Of a DNA stretch of 64,000 nt, positions 8,754 through 18,065 are shown in pieces (within the stretch, counting starts at the first letter, position 1; each line of letters opens with the position of its first letter). The translations under genes and the position numbers were made by a program. This DNA is from Pseudopedobacter alpinus (lineage in GTDB: Bacteria; Bacteroidota; Bacteroidia; Sphingobacteriales; Sphingobacteriaceae): NCBI RefSeq assembly GCF_042684645.1, contig NZ_JBHULV010000025.1:1-64000 (forward strand), written 5' to 3'. The notes under the pieces are model-generated. The model ran no database searches. It was not told where the DNA came from and saw only the letters and a list, made by a program, of their open reading frames with translations.

Positions 8754-9074
8754 ATGAAAAAGTACATTTTATCAGCAGCAATAGTAGCATTAACAAGTGT
8801 AGCATTTGTAAACGCTAACGAATTAAATTCAAATAAAATTAATACTGCAATTGTTACAGTGCAAGACAGTACAACATCAACTCCGGTTAAACTAGAAGAA
8901 TTGCCAGAACCAGTAAAAACAACATTATTGTCTGATGCTTATAAAGCTTGGACACCTACAGAAGCTTTTTGGGTAAAAGAAGAAGGTGGTAAAGAATATT
9001 ACCAAATTAATGTTACCAAAGAAGAGGAAAAAGCTTCTTTAAAAATTAAAGCAGACGGAACACCATCGGAATAA
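8754..9074 (+). CDS. Small secreted protein, PepSY/BLIP-like
   Basis: A 106-residue protein starting at the ATG at 8754, where a clean signal peptide begins; the open frame continues upstream to 8586 but that part has no coding character. The mature region has the pattern LEELPEPVKTTLLSDAYKAW...AFWVKEEGGKEYYQINV, followed by LKIKADG. This resembles the single-repeat PepSY-like (DUF2874 type) periplasmic proteins common in Bacteroidota, whose function is poorly known. It stands alone between the YiaK-like gene and an IS630 remnant whose end lies 7 nt away. Confidence 0.7.
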   Translation: MKKYILSAAIVALTSVAFVNANELNSNKINTAIVTVQDSTTSTPVKLEELPEPVKTTLLSDAYKAWTPTEAFWVKEEGGKEYYQINVTKEEEKASLKIKADGTPSE

Positions 9075-9080
9075 TAGAGA

Positions 9081-9475
9081 TTAAACAATAGAAGTTAAGA
9101 TTAATACCAATTTAGATATAAAACGCCGTATTAAATGCTGTTAGATAATGGTGGTTTCCAGTGATTGATTTTATCGTCTCCTCTTTCATGTCCTTTACTA
9201 TGTTGTTGAGCCATTCCTTTAGGCTTTCCATGGTCTCGAAGCGCTGGTTCTTGAACCTGTTCTTGATGTATTGCCAAACCTGTTCGCATGGGTTCAGTTC
9301 CGGGTTGTACGGAGGTATGTTCAGCAGGTANNNNNNNNNNNNNATACATGCTGATAGGTCACTATGGGCTTTACACCTGAGGCTGTCAGATATTTCCCAA
9401 GATGGTTCATCATCCCAAATCTGGCTTCATCCTGAAAGTACAGGTTCACTTCAGTGTACTTATCCTTATCTAGAT
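9081..9475 (-). mobile_element. IS630-family transposase remnant, interrupted by an assembly gap
   Basis: The minus strand encodes two pieces of one DDE_3-type transposase. The first (about 9344-9475) reads DKYTEVNLYFQDEARFGMMN, which holds the catalytic D of the DEARFG motif. The second (9081-9330) reads YLLNIPPYNPELNPCEQVWQ, which holds the final catalytic E, and continues to a TAA at 9081. The N-terminal half of the transposase, about 150 residues, is missing, and the sequence joins directly to kinase coding sequence. The family normally has some tens of residues between the two pieces, including the second catalytic D, so the 13 N do not represent the true gap length. Codons here are visibly richer in G and C than in neighbouring genes, which suggests transfer. 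Confidence 0.85.
9331..9343. other. Assembly gap (13 N)
   Basis: Thirteen undetermined bases inside the IS630 transposase. Multi-copy insertion sequences commonly break assemblies, so the join may be collapsed or wrong. Any open frame read across the N run is artificial. Confidence 0.99.
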
Positions 9476-11553
9476 GGTTTGGTAATAATACCATCAAAAC
9501 CAATTTTTAGAATTTCTTTTTGTTCGGTTTGCAATACTTGTGCCGTAATTGCATAAAATTTAACAACACTTGGTAGTCGTTTTTTAAGAATCGGAAACAG
9601 AGTTAAATCATCTATTTCTGGCATCCTTATATCCATAAAAATGTAGTGTAAATTTTCATCTATTGAGCATTCAATAACTTCTTTTGGCTTATTAAAAATT
9701 TTATGCGGAATTTGATGTTGTGTGAGAATCATATCGCATAAGTCTAAAATTAAATGGTCGTCATCAATTACCCAAACGGTTTTGTTTTTAGATAAATAGA
9801 CTGGCGAATCTTCTGTTTTTAATAACGGAACTATCTTAATTTTGTAGCTACTATAATTTAGTGCTAACTTAAAAATTGAACCATTATTTGGCGAGCTTTC
9901 AATATCTATTTGGCCATTGTGCAGTTCTACCAATTGTTTAACAATACTTAAACCTAAACCAGAGCTATTAAAGTTGTTATCATCAATACTGTTTCTATGT
10001 ACAAATTCATCAAAAATTGTATTTAGTCTATCTGCACTAATGCCAATTCCTGTATCCTCAATATTTATGCTTAATAAGGTTGTGTTTGCAGTTGGTTTAA
10101 GCGATGCATGTAATTTTACAAAGCCTTCATTTGTAAATTTTATAGCATTCCCTAATAAATTGTATAAAATTTGCTTAAGTTTAAAGGCATCGCCTTTTAA
10201 CCACAGATTATCTTCAAAATTTGTTTGAGCCAACAGTTGAATGCTCTTTTCTTGTGCTAATGGTTGCATAATTAAAAGTACTTCGTCAATAACTGGTTTT
10301 AGTTCAAATTCTTCAGATTTTAAGTTGAATTTACCAGATGCTATTCTGCTGTAATCTAAAATTTCATTAATTAAGTATAGAAGGTGGGAAGAAGACTGAT
10401 AGATTGCATTAACAGCCGCACTTTGTGGGTTGTGATTGTTTTTTATGATTTCTGAATAACCAATAATTGATTGCAAAGGTGTCCGTATTTCGTGGCTCAT
10501 GTTAGAAAGAAAACGCTGTTTGGCTAAGCTGTTGTAATCTGCATCTTCTTTTGCTTTTTCTATGGCTAATCTGTATTGGTTGCTTTTAGAAATATCTGTA
10601 AAAATAAAATAAATTAAAACGATGGTAATTAGTAAAAAGTCAATAAAATAAGTGAAATATGTCTAATGCCTTTATTAACTACATTTCTAGCATGTTTGCC
10701 ATTTAATTCAATTTGAATTAAAGCTTCATTTCTTACTTCTAATAAAATAGCTAACATTTGTTGCGTTAGTTTATTAGAATTAGTGGCTAATCGGGTTTCT
10801 TCAGCAATAAATATGCTGCTTTTTAATTTTTGCCTATTCTTAATCAAATTTAAAGAAGCCTCCATGTTCTTTAAAATACTATCCTCGGCAAAACCATCTA
10901 AAGTATCTCTTTTAATTTTTAACTCCTCGCTAACAACTTTGTAAGATTCCGTTTTCTTTTTCCCGAAAATTTTATTGAAAATTCCTTTCCTTCCATCCTC
11001 GCTGTTTAGCGTAGTAGTGGATGTTTTATTTTCTGTGGTGTAAATTGCACTGTCAGATTGAAATACCCTTTCAGAGAAAATGTTGTTTAATTTTTCAATT
11101 TCATTAGAAAAGTTTTTTGTGTTTAATAAGCTATCTCTTACCCTTAAATATAAAATAAACTGTTTGTCTCTTTCTGCTAATAATTTCCTAATAGATTTTA
11201 TTCTTCTAAGCTGTAAGCTATCTAAAATATAAAGCTCCTTTAAACTATCTAAACTTGACTTTAAACTTCTTGAATCTTTTAAAAAACTAGTGCTTTTATT
11301 TTGGTTGTTGTTATCAATATATCTTTGACTTTGGTCTAATCTTGATACCCGATTGAAAATATCGTTAACTAAACTTAATTTTTCATCAGGTACTGAAACC
11401 CTATCATCTGTAGTTACCATTTCGTCAAAAACAAATTTGCTAACTCCCCACGCAGCACCTAAGGCAAGTATAGCCATTAAAAAACCAAAATAATTTTGCC
11501 TTTAGTTAGCAAAGCAAATCTCTTTTTAGTTTAAAATGAAATTGTTTAAGCAT
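9466..11553 (-). pseudogene. Hybrid sensor histidine kinase, three frameshifts and IS-truncated 3' end
   Basis: One kinase gene can be reconstructed from an ATG at 11553. Its N-terminal membrane helix (ILVFLMAILALGAAWGVSKF when repaired) precedes a coiled-coil-like sensor region of about 200 residues, a second membrane helix (DFLLITIVLIYFIF), a HisKA domain (RFLSNMSHEIRTPLQSIIGY, with the phospho-His), HATPase_c (NLLGNAIKF; GLGLSIVKQL) and a receiver domain (YIFMDIRMPEID) ending just after the conserved Lys of TKP. Reading is broken at plus-strand A-runs 11511-11513, 11479-11484 and 10645-10648, and each is repaired by adding one A. The 3' end fuses to IS630 sequence at about 9475, removing roughly the last helix of the receiver. 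It may be a decayed gene or an assembly error next to the gap. Confidence 0.8.
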
Positions 11554-11811
11554 AATTAAAATACTTTTATATATGTTCAAACGCAATATTGATAATTATC
11601 GTACCAAAATAGTACATCAAATTGGCTTAATAATTAGTAAATATTTTCAACATAGTGTCACTTGATATTCAGTAATTTAAAATCTGTTATTTTTAAATCT
11701 TCAATAATGTTAGTTCTTTATGCTTTATTAATTAGTTAATCGGGTAAAAAATGTAATAATTTAGTAAGCTGTTATAATATGATTAAACCATAATTATATT
11801 TTTTTAAATAA

Positions 11812-13647
11812 ATGAAGATTGTAATTGCCGAAAAGCCATCAGTTGCCCGTGAATTAGCGAAAGTATTTGGTGCTACCAATAAGAAAGCCGGATATATTGA
11901 AGGAAAAGGCTATTCTTTTACTTGGGCTTTTGGTCATTTATTACAATTGGCGCCACCGCAAGATTATGGTTTTTATGGTTGGAAGCAACAAAATTTACCC
12001 ATGCTTCCAACAAAATTTAAATTGGCGGTACGAAAAATAAAAACAAAAGATGGTATTGTAGAAGACCCTGCGGTTAGAAAGCAGTTAAACGTAATTAAAA
12101 GTTTATTTGATGAATGTACTGAGATTATTGTTGCAACAGATGCCGGGCGAGAAGGCGAACTAATTTTTAGGTATATCTACTATTATTTAAAATGTAAAAA
12201 GCCATTCCGTAGGCTATGGATATCATCGCAAACAGACCAAGCTATTAAAGAAGGTTTTAGAAATTTAAAACCAGGTTCGGATTACGATACTTTGTTTAAC
12301 TCGGCACATTGCCGCTCAGAGTCTGATTGGTTAGTTGGGATGAACGCCACACAAGCGCTAAGTATATCTGCAGGTAATAGAGCGGTTTTGTCTTTAGGTA
12401 GGGTACAAACCCCAACATTAGCTATGATTTGTAGCCGATACATTGAGACAAAAAACTTTGTACCCGAAATATTTTTCCAAGTAGCTATACAATTGCAAAA
12501 AGAAGAAAGTTTTTTTAGAGCCATTTCTGCAAAAAATTATAAAACCCGTGAAGAAGCTGAAACTATAATGGCTAAAGTTTTAGATGCCGCAACAGGTAAT
12601 GAAAAAGGTGGTTTAATAGCTAGCGTTGATGCTAAAGCAAAAAAAGAACCGCCACCGCTATTACATGATTTAAGTAGCTTGCAGCAAGAAGCCAATAAAA
12701 AGAAAGGCTACACCGCAGATCAAACTTTGGGAATTTTGCAAAACTTGTACGAAAGCAAGTTGGTAACTTATCCGCGTACTGGAAGTAGGTATATTGGTGA
12801 TGATGTTTTTGCTACCGTACCAGATTTAATTTCAAAATTTACAGACCACCCTTTGTTTGGTAAAGATGCTACATTTTTATTAAATAATAAACTGAACAAA
12901 AGAAGTGTAAATGCTAAAAAAGTAACAGATCACCATGCGGTTTTGCCAACTGGAGAATATGCTGGGCATTTATCATCTGATAGGCAAGCTGTTTATGATA
13001 TGGTTGTTGGGCGTATGATTGAGGCTTTTCATCAAGAATGTATTAAGGAAACCACAAAAATAATTGTTTCATCTGGGTCAGATTTTGTTGCTAACGGAAC
13101 AGTGATACAATCTGCTGGGTGGCGTTCTGTTTTTAATGATAATGATGAAGAAAAGAAAGATGAAGATAATGCAACTTTACCTAAAGTAATTAAAGGAGAA
13201 AGTTTAGCAATTACTAATAAAGCGGTATTAGAAAAACAAACTAAACCAAAGCCATTATATACAGAAGCTACTTTACTAAAAGCGTTAGAAACTTGTGGAA
13301 AAGATATAGAAGATGAAGAGCTTAGGTATGCCATGAAAGAAAGTGGATTAGGTACTCCAGCCACCAGGGCATCAATTATAGAAACACTAATTAAAAGAGA
13401 ATATATTGGTAGAGAAAAGAAAAATTTAGTACCATCTAAAAAAGGTTTAGCTGTTTATGATGTGGTAAAAAACAAAAAAATTGCTCAGGCAGAACTTACT
13501 GGGCAATGGGAAAAAAGATTAGAAGAAATTAGAGAGGGCGCTTCTGTTAAAGATTTTAAAGCTGAAATAACCGACTATACCAAAAACATTACACAAGAGC
13601 TATTAGCGGCTGGCACAGGTTTGTATAATCTTTTGAAAGAAGCTTAA
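11812..13647 (+). CDS. topB: DNA topoisomerase III (type IA)
   Basis: A 611-residue type IA topoisomerase, which passes single strands through a transient nick and unlinks DNA during replication and recombination. The N-terminal Toprim domain starts MKIVIAEKPSVARELAKVFG and has the acidic motif TDAGREGELIF near residue 107. The topoisomerase core carries the active-site tyrosine Y320 in YPRTGSRYI, then HHAVLPT, then GLGTPATRASIIETL near 515. The protein ends without C-terminal zinc fingers. Length and motifs fit the TopB class common in Bacteroidota; plasmid or ICE-borne TopB copies also exist, but no conjugation genes lie nearby. The 258 bp upstream hold no gene that I can support. Confidence 0.95.
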   Translation: MKIVIAEKPSVARELAKVFGATNKKAGYIEGKGYSFTWAFGHLLQLAPPQDYGFYGWKQQNLPMLPTKFKLAVRKIKTKDGIVEDPAVRKQLNVIKSLFDECTEIIVATDAGREGELIFRYIYYYLKCKKPFRRLWISSQTDQAIKEGFRNLKPGSDYDTLFNSAHCRSESDWLVGMNATQALSISAGNRAVLSLGRVQTPTLAMICSRYIETKNFVPEIFFQVAIQLQKEESFFRAISAKNYKTREEAETIMAKVLDAATGNEKGGLIASVDAKAKKEPPPLLHDLSSLQQEANKKKGYTADQTLGILQNLYESKLVTYPRTGSRYIGDDVFATVPDLISKFTDHPLFGKDATFLLNNKLNKRSVNAKKVTDHHAVLPTGEYAGHLSSDRQAVYDMVVGRMIEAFHQECIKETTKIIVSSGSDFVANGTVIQSAGWRSVFNDNDEEKKDEDNATLPKVIKGESLAITNKAVLEKQTKPKPLYTEATLLKALETCGKDIEDEELRYAMKESGLGTPATRASIIETLIKREYIGREKKNLVPSKKGLAVYDVVKNKKIAQAELTGQWEKRLEEIREGASVKDFKAEITDYTKNITQELLAAGTGLYNLLKEA

Positions 13648-13827
13648 ATATTCTTGATAATAATAGAAATACTAAAATATTTTTATTACAGCTCTAATAA
13701 AAACCCAAGCTAATTTAGAATGATATAAACAATAAGCTAAAACATTTTATATTCTTTTACGTAAAAACATATTCTGTTAATATTTAATTTTTAAATTTCA
13801 GTGAAAGTGTAACATAATACTTAATTT

Positions 13828-15600
13828 ATGCGTTCAAAAATTTCAGTTTTTAACTGGTCTTTTAATAAATCTTTTAGTGATGAGAAAAATAGCCTAGATA
13901 AGGCAAAGTGTAAAATTTTGTACTCTATTTTTTTAATATTTTTTTTAAAAGTAATCTGCGTTTTAATAACATCAATATATTTTGATCAAAACATTCAATT
14001 TATCAGAGCAGTAATTTTCTTATCATTATACCTAGTATTATTTAGATGTTTTTTATTAAAATTATTATCATTTAAAACTATTGCACACATTATAGTTTTA
14101 TCAAGTTTACTACTCATTTCTTCAAACTTATTTGTTACTGCAAAATCAGTAAATATTATTACAATACAATTTGCCTTTAGTTTAGTACTATGCAGTTTTT
14201 TTATCATCAATTCTGCGTATGGTTTTTTTTATTCGTCGCTTGCAATAGCGCTCATCATGACACCCATGTTATTTGGAAGTAAATATGAATTATTTGCTAA
14301 TTCAGACGGAGCTTTAGCTTCACCAGGATTTGAACTTATTGTGATTCTCAATTTTATTTCTATAATTTTTATACCCTACTTATTTGTCGAAGCTTTTATT
14401 AAAACAATAAAAGAAAAGGAAGCATTGAATTTACAGCTTTTAGCTAGTGTTGAAGTTGCAAATGAAGCCGCTCAATCAAAATCAAACTTTTTGTCAACCA
14501 TGTCTCATGAGTTACGTACGCCGCTTAACGCAGTTATAGGGACTACTAATTTATTATTGTCAGATACCTATCATAAAGATCAAGAATCAAATCTTAACGA
14601 TTTAAAGTTTTCCGCAAGTTGTTTGCTTGATATTGTAAACGATATTTTAGATTTTAATAAGCTTGACTCCTCGAATCTTAAATTGGAAACAATTAAAGTG
14701 AATTTAGAAAATTTAATAGAACGAGTTTGTTCTGGATTAGTGAACCAAGCTAATGAAAAAGGAATTGAGTTGAAAATAGCTGTAAATTCGGAAATATCAA
14801 ATTATGACGTTTTTACTGATCCTACTCGAATAACTCAGATTATATATAATTTGGTTGGTAACGCCATTAAGTTTACAGCAAAAGGTAACGTTAGTATTTT
14901 ACTAGATATTTTAAGTAAAAATAACGAATATTTAAAAATAAGGTTTTCTATTAAAGATACGGGAATAGGAGTAAATGAGGATAAAATGAACTCTATTTTT
15001 GAACCTTTTAATCAAGCATCTTCAAGTATAACAAGAAATTATGGTGGCACAGGTTTAGGACTGTCTATTGTGAAAAGGTTAATTTCTCTGTTTAATAGCG
15101 AAATCAAATTAGAGAGCAAGATAGGAGAGGGATCAAATTTCTATTTTGATATTGACTTTAAGTACAGCCAAAAGACTTTGGAGAAAGAGCAAGAAATATT
15201 AACTGAAGTTTATAATATAAGTGACCTTAATATCTTAGTTGCTGAAGATAATTTGATGAATAGGGTTTTAATTAAAAAGGTGCTATCTAAATGGAATAAC
15301 GAACCTGTTTTTGCAATTGATGGTTTAGATGCTATAGAAATTTCAAAAAATAAAACCTTTGATGTGATTTTAATGGACTTGCACATGCCAAAGATTGACG
15401 GTTATGAAGCATCAAAAGCGATCAGAAACGATGCAAGTAATATAAACCAAAAGACACCGATAATTGCGTTTACAGCATCTGTTTCAAATACTATTTTAGA
15501 AGATATTGAGCTTGCCGGTATGAATGACTTTATTTATAAACCGTTTAATGTAGATGAAATGTATAATAAACTGAGGAATATTAAAAATCCTAAAGCTTAA
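13828..15600 (+). CDS. Hybrid histidine kinase with N-terminal multi-helix membrane sensor
   Basis: A 590-residue membrane sensor. Residues 40-190 hold about six hydrophobic helices with no recognised periplasmic domain, so it may sense within the membrane. HisKA follows with the phospho-acceptor H227 in MSHELRTPLNAVIG, then HATPase_c with N box NLVGNAIKFT, G1 DTGIGV, and G2 GGTGLGLSIVKRL. A C-terminal receiver begins VAEDNLMNRVLIKK, has phospho-acceptor D517 in MDLHMPKIDGY, the switch Thr in AFTAS and the conserved Lys in YKPF. There is no output domain, so it probably signals through a phosphotransfer protein encoded elsewhere. Its TAA shares a TTAA palindrome with the stop of the convergent aminotransferase. 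Confidence 0.9.
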   Translation: MRSKISVFNWSFNKSFSDEKNSLDKAKCKILYSIFLIFFLKVICVLITSIYFDQNIQFIRAVIFLSLYLVLFRCFLLKLLSFKTIAHIIVLSSLLLISSNLFVTAKSVNIITIQFAFSLVLCSFFIINSAYGFFYSSLAIALIMTPMLFGSKYELFANSDGALASPGFELIVILNFISIIFIPYLFVEAFIKTIKEKEALNLQLLASVEVANEAAQSKSNFLSTMSHELRTPLNAVIGTTNLLLSDTYHKDQESNLNDLKFSASCLLDIVNDILDFNKLDSSNLKLETIKVNLENLIERVCSGLVNQANEKGIELKIAVNSEISNYDVFTDPTRITQIIYNLVGNAIKFTAKGNVSILLDILSKNNEYLKIRFSIKDTGIGVNEDKMNSIFEPFNQASSSITRNYGGTGLGLSIVKRLISLFNSEIKLESKIGEGSNFYFDIDFKYSQKTLEKEQEILTEVYNISDLNILVAEDNLMNRVLIKKVLSKWNNEPVFAIDGLDAIEISKNKTFDVILMDLHMPKIDGYEASKAIRNDASNINQKTPIIAFTASVSNTILEDIELAGMNDFIYKPFNVDEMYNKLRNIKNPKA

Positions 15601-16928
15601 ATTTGCTTTAGGATTTTTTGCATAGTATTTAAACCCTCGTCTATATGTTGTTCTTCTATTATTAAAGCAGGTCTAAATCTTATGGTTTGGGTACCACAAC
15701 CTAAAAACATTACATTTTGTTCCATACCCATATTAACAAATTTATTTCTTAGTTCTGGCGTAGGGAAATCAAAAGCAGTTAATAATCCTTTTCCTCTTAC
15801 ATTTTGTATTCTGTTATCGTTTTGCGCAATTTTAATGAGTTCTGTTTGTAAATAAGTACCCATATTTGCTGCATTTTCGCATAAATTATCATCTTCAATA
15901 ATTTCTAAAATCTTACTAGATCTTACCATATCTACCAAGTTGCCACCCCAAGTAGAGTTGATTCTTGATGGAACTTTAAAAACATTGTCTGCTACTTCAT
16001 CTAATTTATTGCTTGCTAAAATACCGCATACCTGCATTTTTTTTCCAAAAGCAATAATGTCTGGTTGGGCATTAGCACCAAAATGTTGGTGGCACCAAAA
16101 CTTACCGGTTAAACCAACACCAGTTTGTACTTCATCGTAAATTAACAATGCTTCGTTTTCGGTACATAAAGTTCTTAATTCTTCTAAAAACTCTTTACGC
16201 ACATGGTTATCGCCACCTTCAGACTGTATCGGTTCTATAATAATGGAACATATTTCATCTTTATGGGAAGCAAAAGCATTTTTAATTTGTGATATCGCTA
16301 AAGCTTCGCTTTTTAATAATTCGTCAAAATTAGCACCTTCCAAAGGGAATTTCATTTTAGGCACACTTACTCTTGGCCAATTAAATTTCGCAAACCATTT
16401 GGTTTTATTTGGAAGGGTGTTTGTTAAACTTAGTGTATAACCAGTTCTTCCATGAAAAGCTTGGTCGAAATGTAAAACCATAGTTCCTTTTTCTTCTCGG
16501 TAACCTTTGCTAAAGTTTTTCTGCACCTTCCAGTCCATTGCAGCTTTTAAAGCGTTTTCTATAGCCAAGCCACCACCCGCTACAAAAAAAGCATGAGGTA
16601 AATAATCTGGAATACCAACTCTTGAGAAAGTATCAACAAATTGTGCATACTGTGTGGTGTATATATCAGAATTTGACGGGTTAGCCATTGCTGCTAACAA
16701 TAAATTCTTTTTAAACTCTTCATCTCCAATCATTTTTGGATGATTATAGCCTAAGGGAACAGAAGCAAAGCAAGTAAAAAAGTCTAATAAAGAGCGGTTG
16801 TGTTTAGAATCGTACATTCTTACACCGTTACTTTTTTCCATATCAAAAGTAAGGTCGTATCCGTCTGTTAACAAATGTTTAGCTAATGTTTTTTGAACCT
16901 GGTTAGGAGCTATATTAAGTTTATACAT
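15597..16928 (-). CDS. lat: L-lysine 6-transaminase
   Basis: A 443-residue class III PLP-dependent aminotransferase that moves the epsilon-amino group of lysine to 2-oxoglutarate, giving allysine and then piperideine-6-carboxylate. Diagnostic features are the N-terminal LLDFFTCFASVPLGYNHPKM, the QAFHGRTGYTLSLTNT block (about 156-171), the PLP-ring Asp in IYDEVQTG (D265) and the Schiff-base Lys in FGKKMQVCG (K296 or K297). The VQTGVGLTGKFW region is what separates LAT from ornithine aminotransferases. It is a single gene; a semialdehyde dehydrogenase partner is not in the neighbourhood. A consensus promoter precedes it. Confidence 0.9.
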   Translation of the reverse strand: MYKLNIAPNQVQKTLAKHLLTDGYDLTFDMEKSNGVRMYDSKHNRSLLDFFTCFASVPLGYNHPKMIGDEEFKKNLLLAAMANPSNSDIYTTQYAQFVDTFSRVGIPDYLPHAFFVAGGGLAIENALKAAMDWKVQKNFSKGYREEKGTMVLHFDQAFHGRTGYTLSLTNTLPNKTKWFAKFNWPRVSVPKMKFPLEGANFDELLKSEALAISQIKNAFASHKDEICSIIIEPIQSEGGDNHVRKEFLEELRTLCTENEALLIYDEVQTGVGLTGKFWCHQHFGANAQPDIIAFGKKMQVCGILASNKLDEVADNVFKVPSRINSTWGGNLVDMVRSSKILEIIEDDNLCENAANMGTYLQTELIKIAQNDNRIQNVRGKGLLTAFDFPTPELRNKFVNMGMEQNVMFLGCGTQTIRFRPALIIEEQHIDEGLNTMQKILKQI

Positions 16929-16942
16929 AAAAAGTCTTTTCT

Positions 16943-16974
16943 CAAATTTATTAAAAAAGGCTTAAAAAGGCAAA
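16943..16974 (-). promoter_or_regulatory. Promoter of the lysine aminotransferase gene
   Basis: Minus strand TTTG (16971-16974), 20 nt, then TAAATTTG (16943-16950), 14 nt upstream of the ATG at 16928. It gives a short leader of about 10 nt. Confidence 0.6.
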
Positions 16975-17106
16975 TCAAAGGCGTTTTTAGACTTACTGAT
17001 GAAAAATAGCTTTAAACGATTTAAAGTGTGTTTTTAAACTGTTTGCACAAATAGATGAAATAAAAGATTGCGTATTAAAGAATATTTATCAAAAAATTCG
17101 GCGTAT

Positions 17107-17994
17107 TTACCTAAATTTTTCTGGCATACCCAATAAACCAAACAAGCCACCGGTATGTATCATTAAAATTTTTGCAAATGGTTTAAAATAATTTTGAGCT
17201 GCTAAATCTTGAATAGCAAACAATGTTTTTGCAGTATAAACTGGGTCAATTAAAATGCCTGTTTTTTGTATAAAATTTTTGGTGAAACCTATTAAGTCAT
17301 CTTTAGTTTTTGCATAACCACCAAAATGATAATTGGTGTGTAGGTTATATTCATAATTGCCGGTAAGCAATGTGTTTATTTCTGTTTTTAAAAAATCTGC
17401 GCCTTTTAATGTGGCTATGATATTTATCTCAGCCATTATGTTATACAAGTTTTTACCGTTAATTAAACCAGCGGCAGTAGCTCCAGTACCAGCAGCACAA
17501 AAAATGTAATCGTAATTAGTTTCTAATTCACTTATAATTTCTCGGCAACCTAATTCTGCTTCCATGCCATAACCACCTTCATTAATTAAATAGAAATCAG
17601 TACTGTGTTTAAATTTTTGATTAAATAATTTGTCTTTGTCCTTGTAATCTTCTCTGCTTACAAAAAACAATTCCATTCCAAAAATTTTACAAAAATCTAA
17701 TACAGGGTTTTCAACTAAATCGCCTCTAACAAAAGCAGTAGTTTTAAACTTAAATTTTGCCCCAGCGGCAGCGGTTGCCAGTAAATGGTTTGAGTAAGCG
17801 CCACCAAAAGTTACTAAATGTTTTTTGTTTTCGTTTTTAGCTTTAATAAGATTATATTTTAATTTACGCCATTTATTGCCAGATATAAAAGGATGAATTA
17901 AGTCATCACGTTTTAAATATAACTGAACATTATATTTATTTATAGGCTCATAAATAACTTCTTCTTCTGGACTATAAAATTTTAAATCTATCAT
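17107..17994 (-). CDS. PLP-dependent ACC deaminase/D-cysteine desulfhydrase family enzyme
   Basis: A fold-type II PLP enzyme of 295 residues when started at the ATG at 17994 (MIDLKFYSPE). A longer frame opens at 18036, but that codon lies inside the terminator hairpin of the upstream gene, so I reject it. The cofactor lysine is in SGNKWRKL (K41), followed by GGAYSNH, the substrate carboxylate loop, and the glycine-rich phosphate-binding loop AAGTGATAAG. Relatives either open 1-aminocyclopropane-1-carboxylate or desulfurise D-cysteine. Most bacterial genes annotated as ACC deaminase in this group act on D-cysteine, so desulfhydrase activity is more likely, but this is inference. Confidence 0.85.
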   Translation of the reverse strand: MIDLKFYSPEEEVIYEPINKYNVQLYLKRDDLIHPFISGNKWRKLKYNLIKAKNENKKHLVTFGGAYSNHLLATAAAGAKFKFKTTAFVRGDLVENPVLDFCKIFGMELFFVSREDYKDKDKLFNQKFKHSTDFYLINEGGYGMEAELGCREIISELETNYDYIFCAAGTGATAAGLINGKNLYNIMAEINIIATLKGADFLKTEINTLLTGNYEYNLHTNYHFGGYAKTKDDLIGFTKNFIQKTGILIDPVYTAKTLFAIQDLAAQNYFKPFAKILMIHTGGLFGLLGMPEKFR

Positions 17995-18007
17995 TAAAAT
18001 TGGGTGT

Positions 18008-18045
18008 AAAAAATAAATCCTAATTGATAACATCAATTAGGATTT
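18008..18045 (-). terminator. Intrinsic terminator after the DUF6588-type gene
   Basis: A perfect 14-bp stem (18015-18028 with 18032-18045) with a 3-nt loop is followed on the minus strand by six T. It lies 20 nt after the stop of the 18066-19148 gene and just ahead of the deaminase start. Confidence 0.85.
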
Positions 18046-18065
18046 ATAAAATGTTTTGAATAAAA

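Noticed and set aside
9131..9556. Open frames running through the N bases
   Set aside because: They depend on undetermined bases and lie antisense or out of frame to the IS630 transposase.
17995..18036. Longer N-terminus of the desulfhydrase-like enzyme
   Set aside because: The upstream ATG lies in the terminator stem of the preceding gene, and the family aligns from residue 15.
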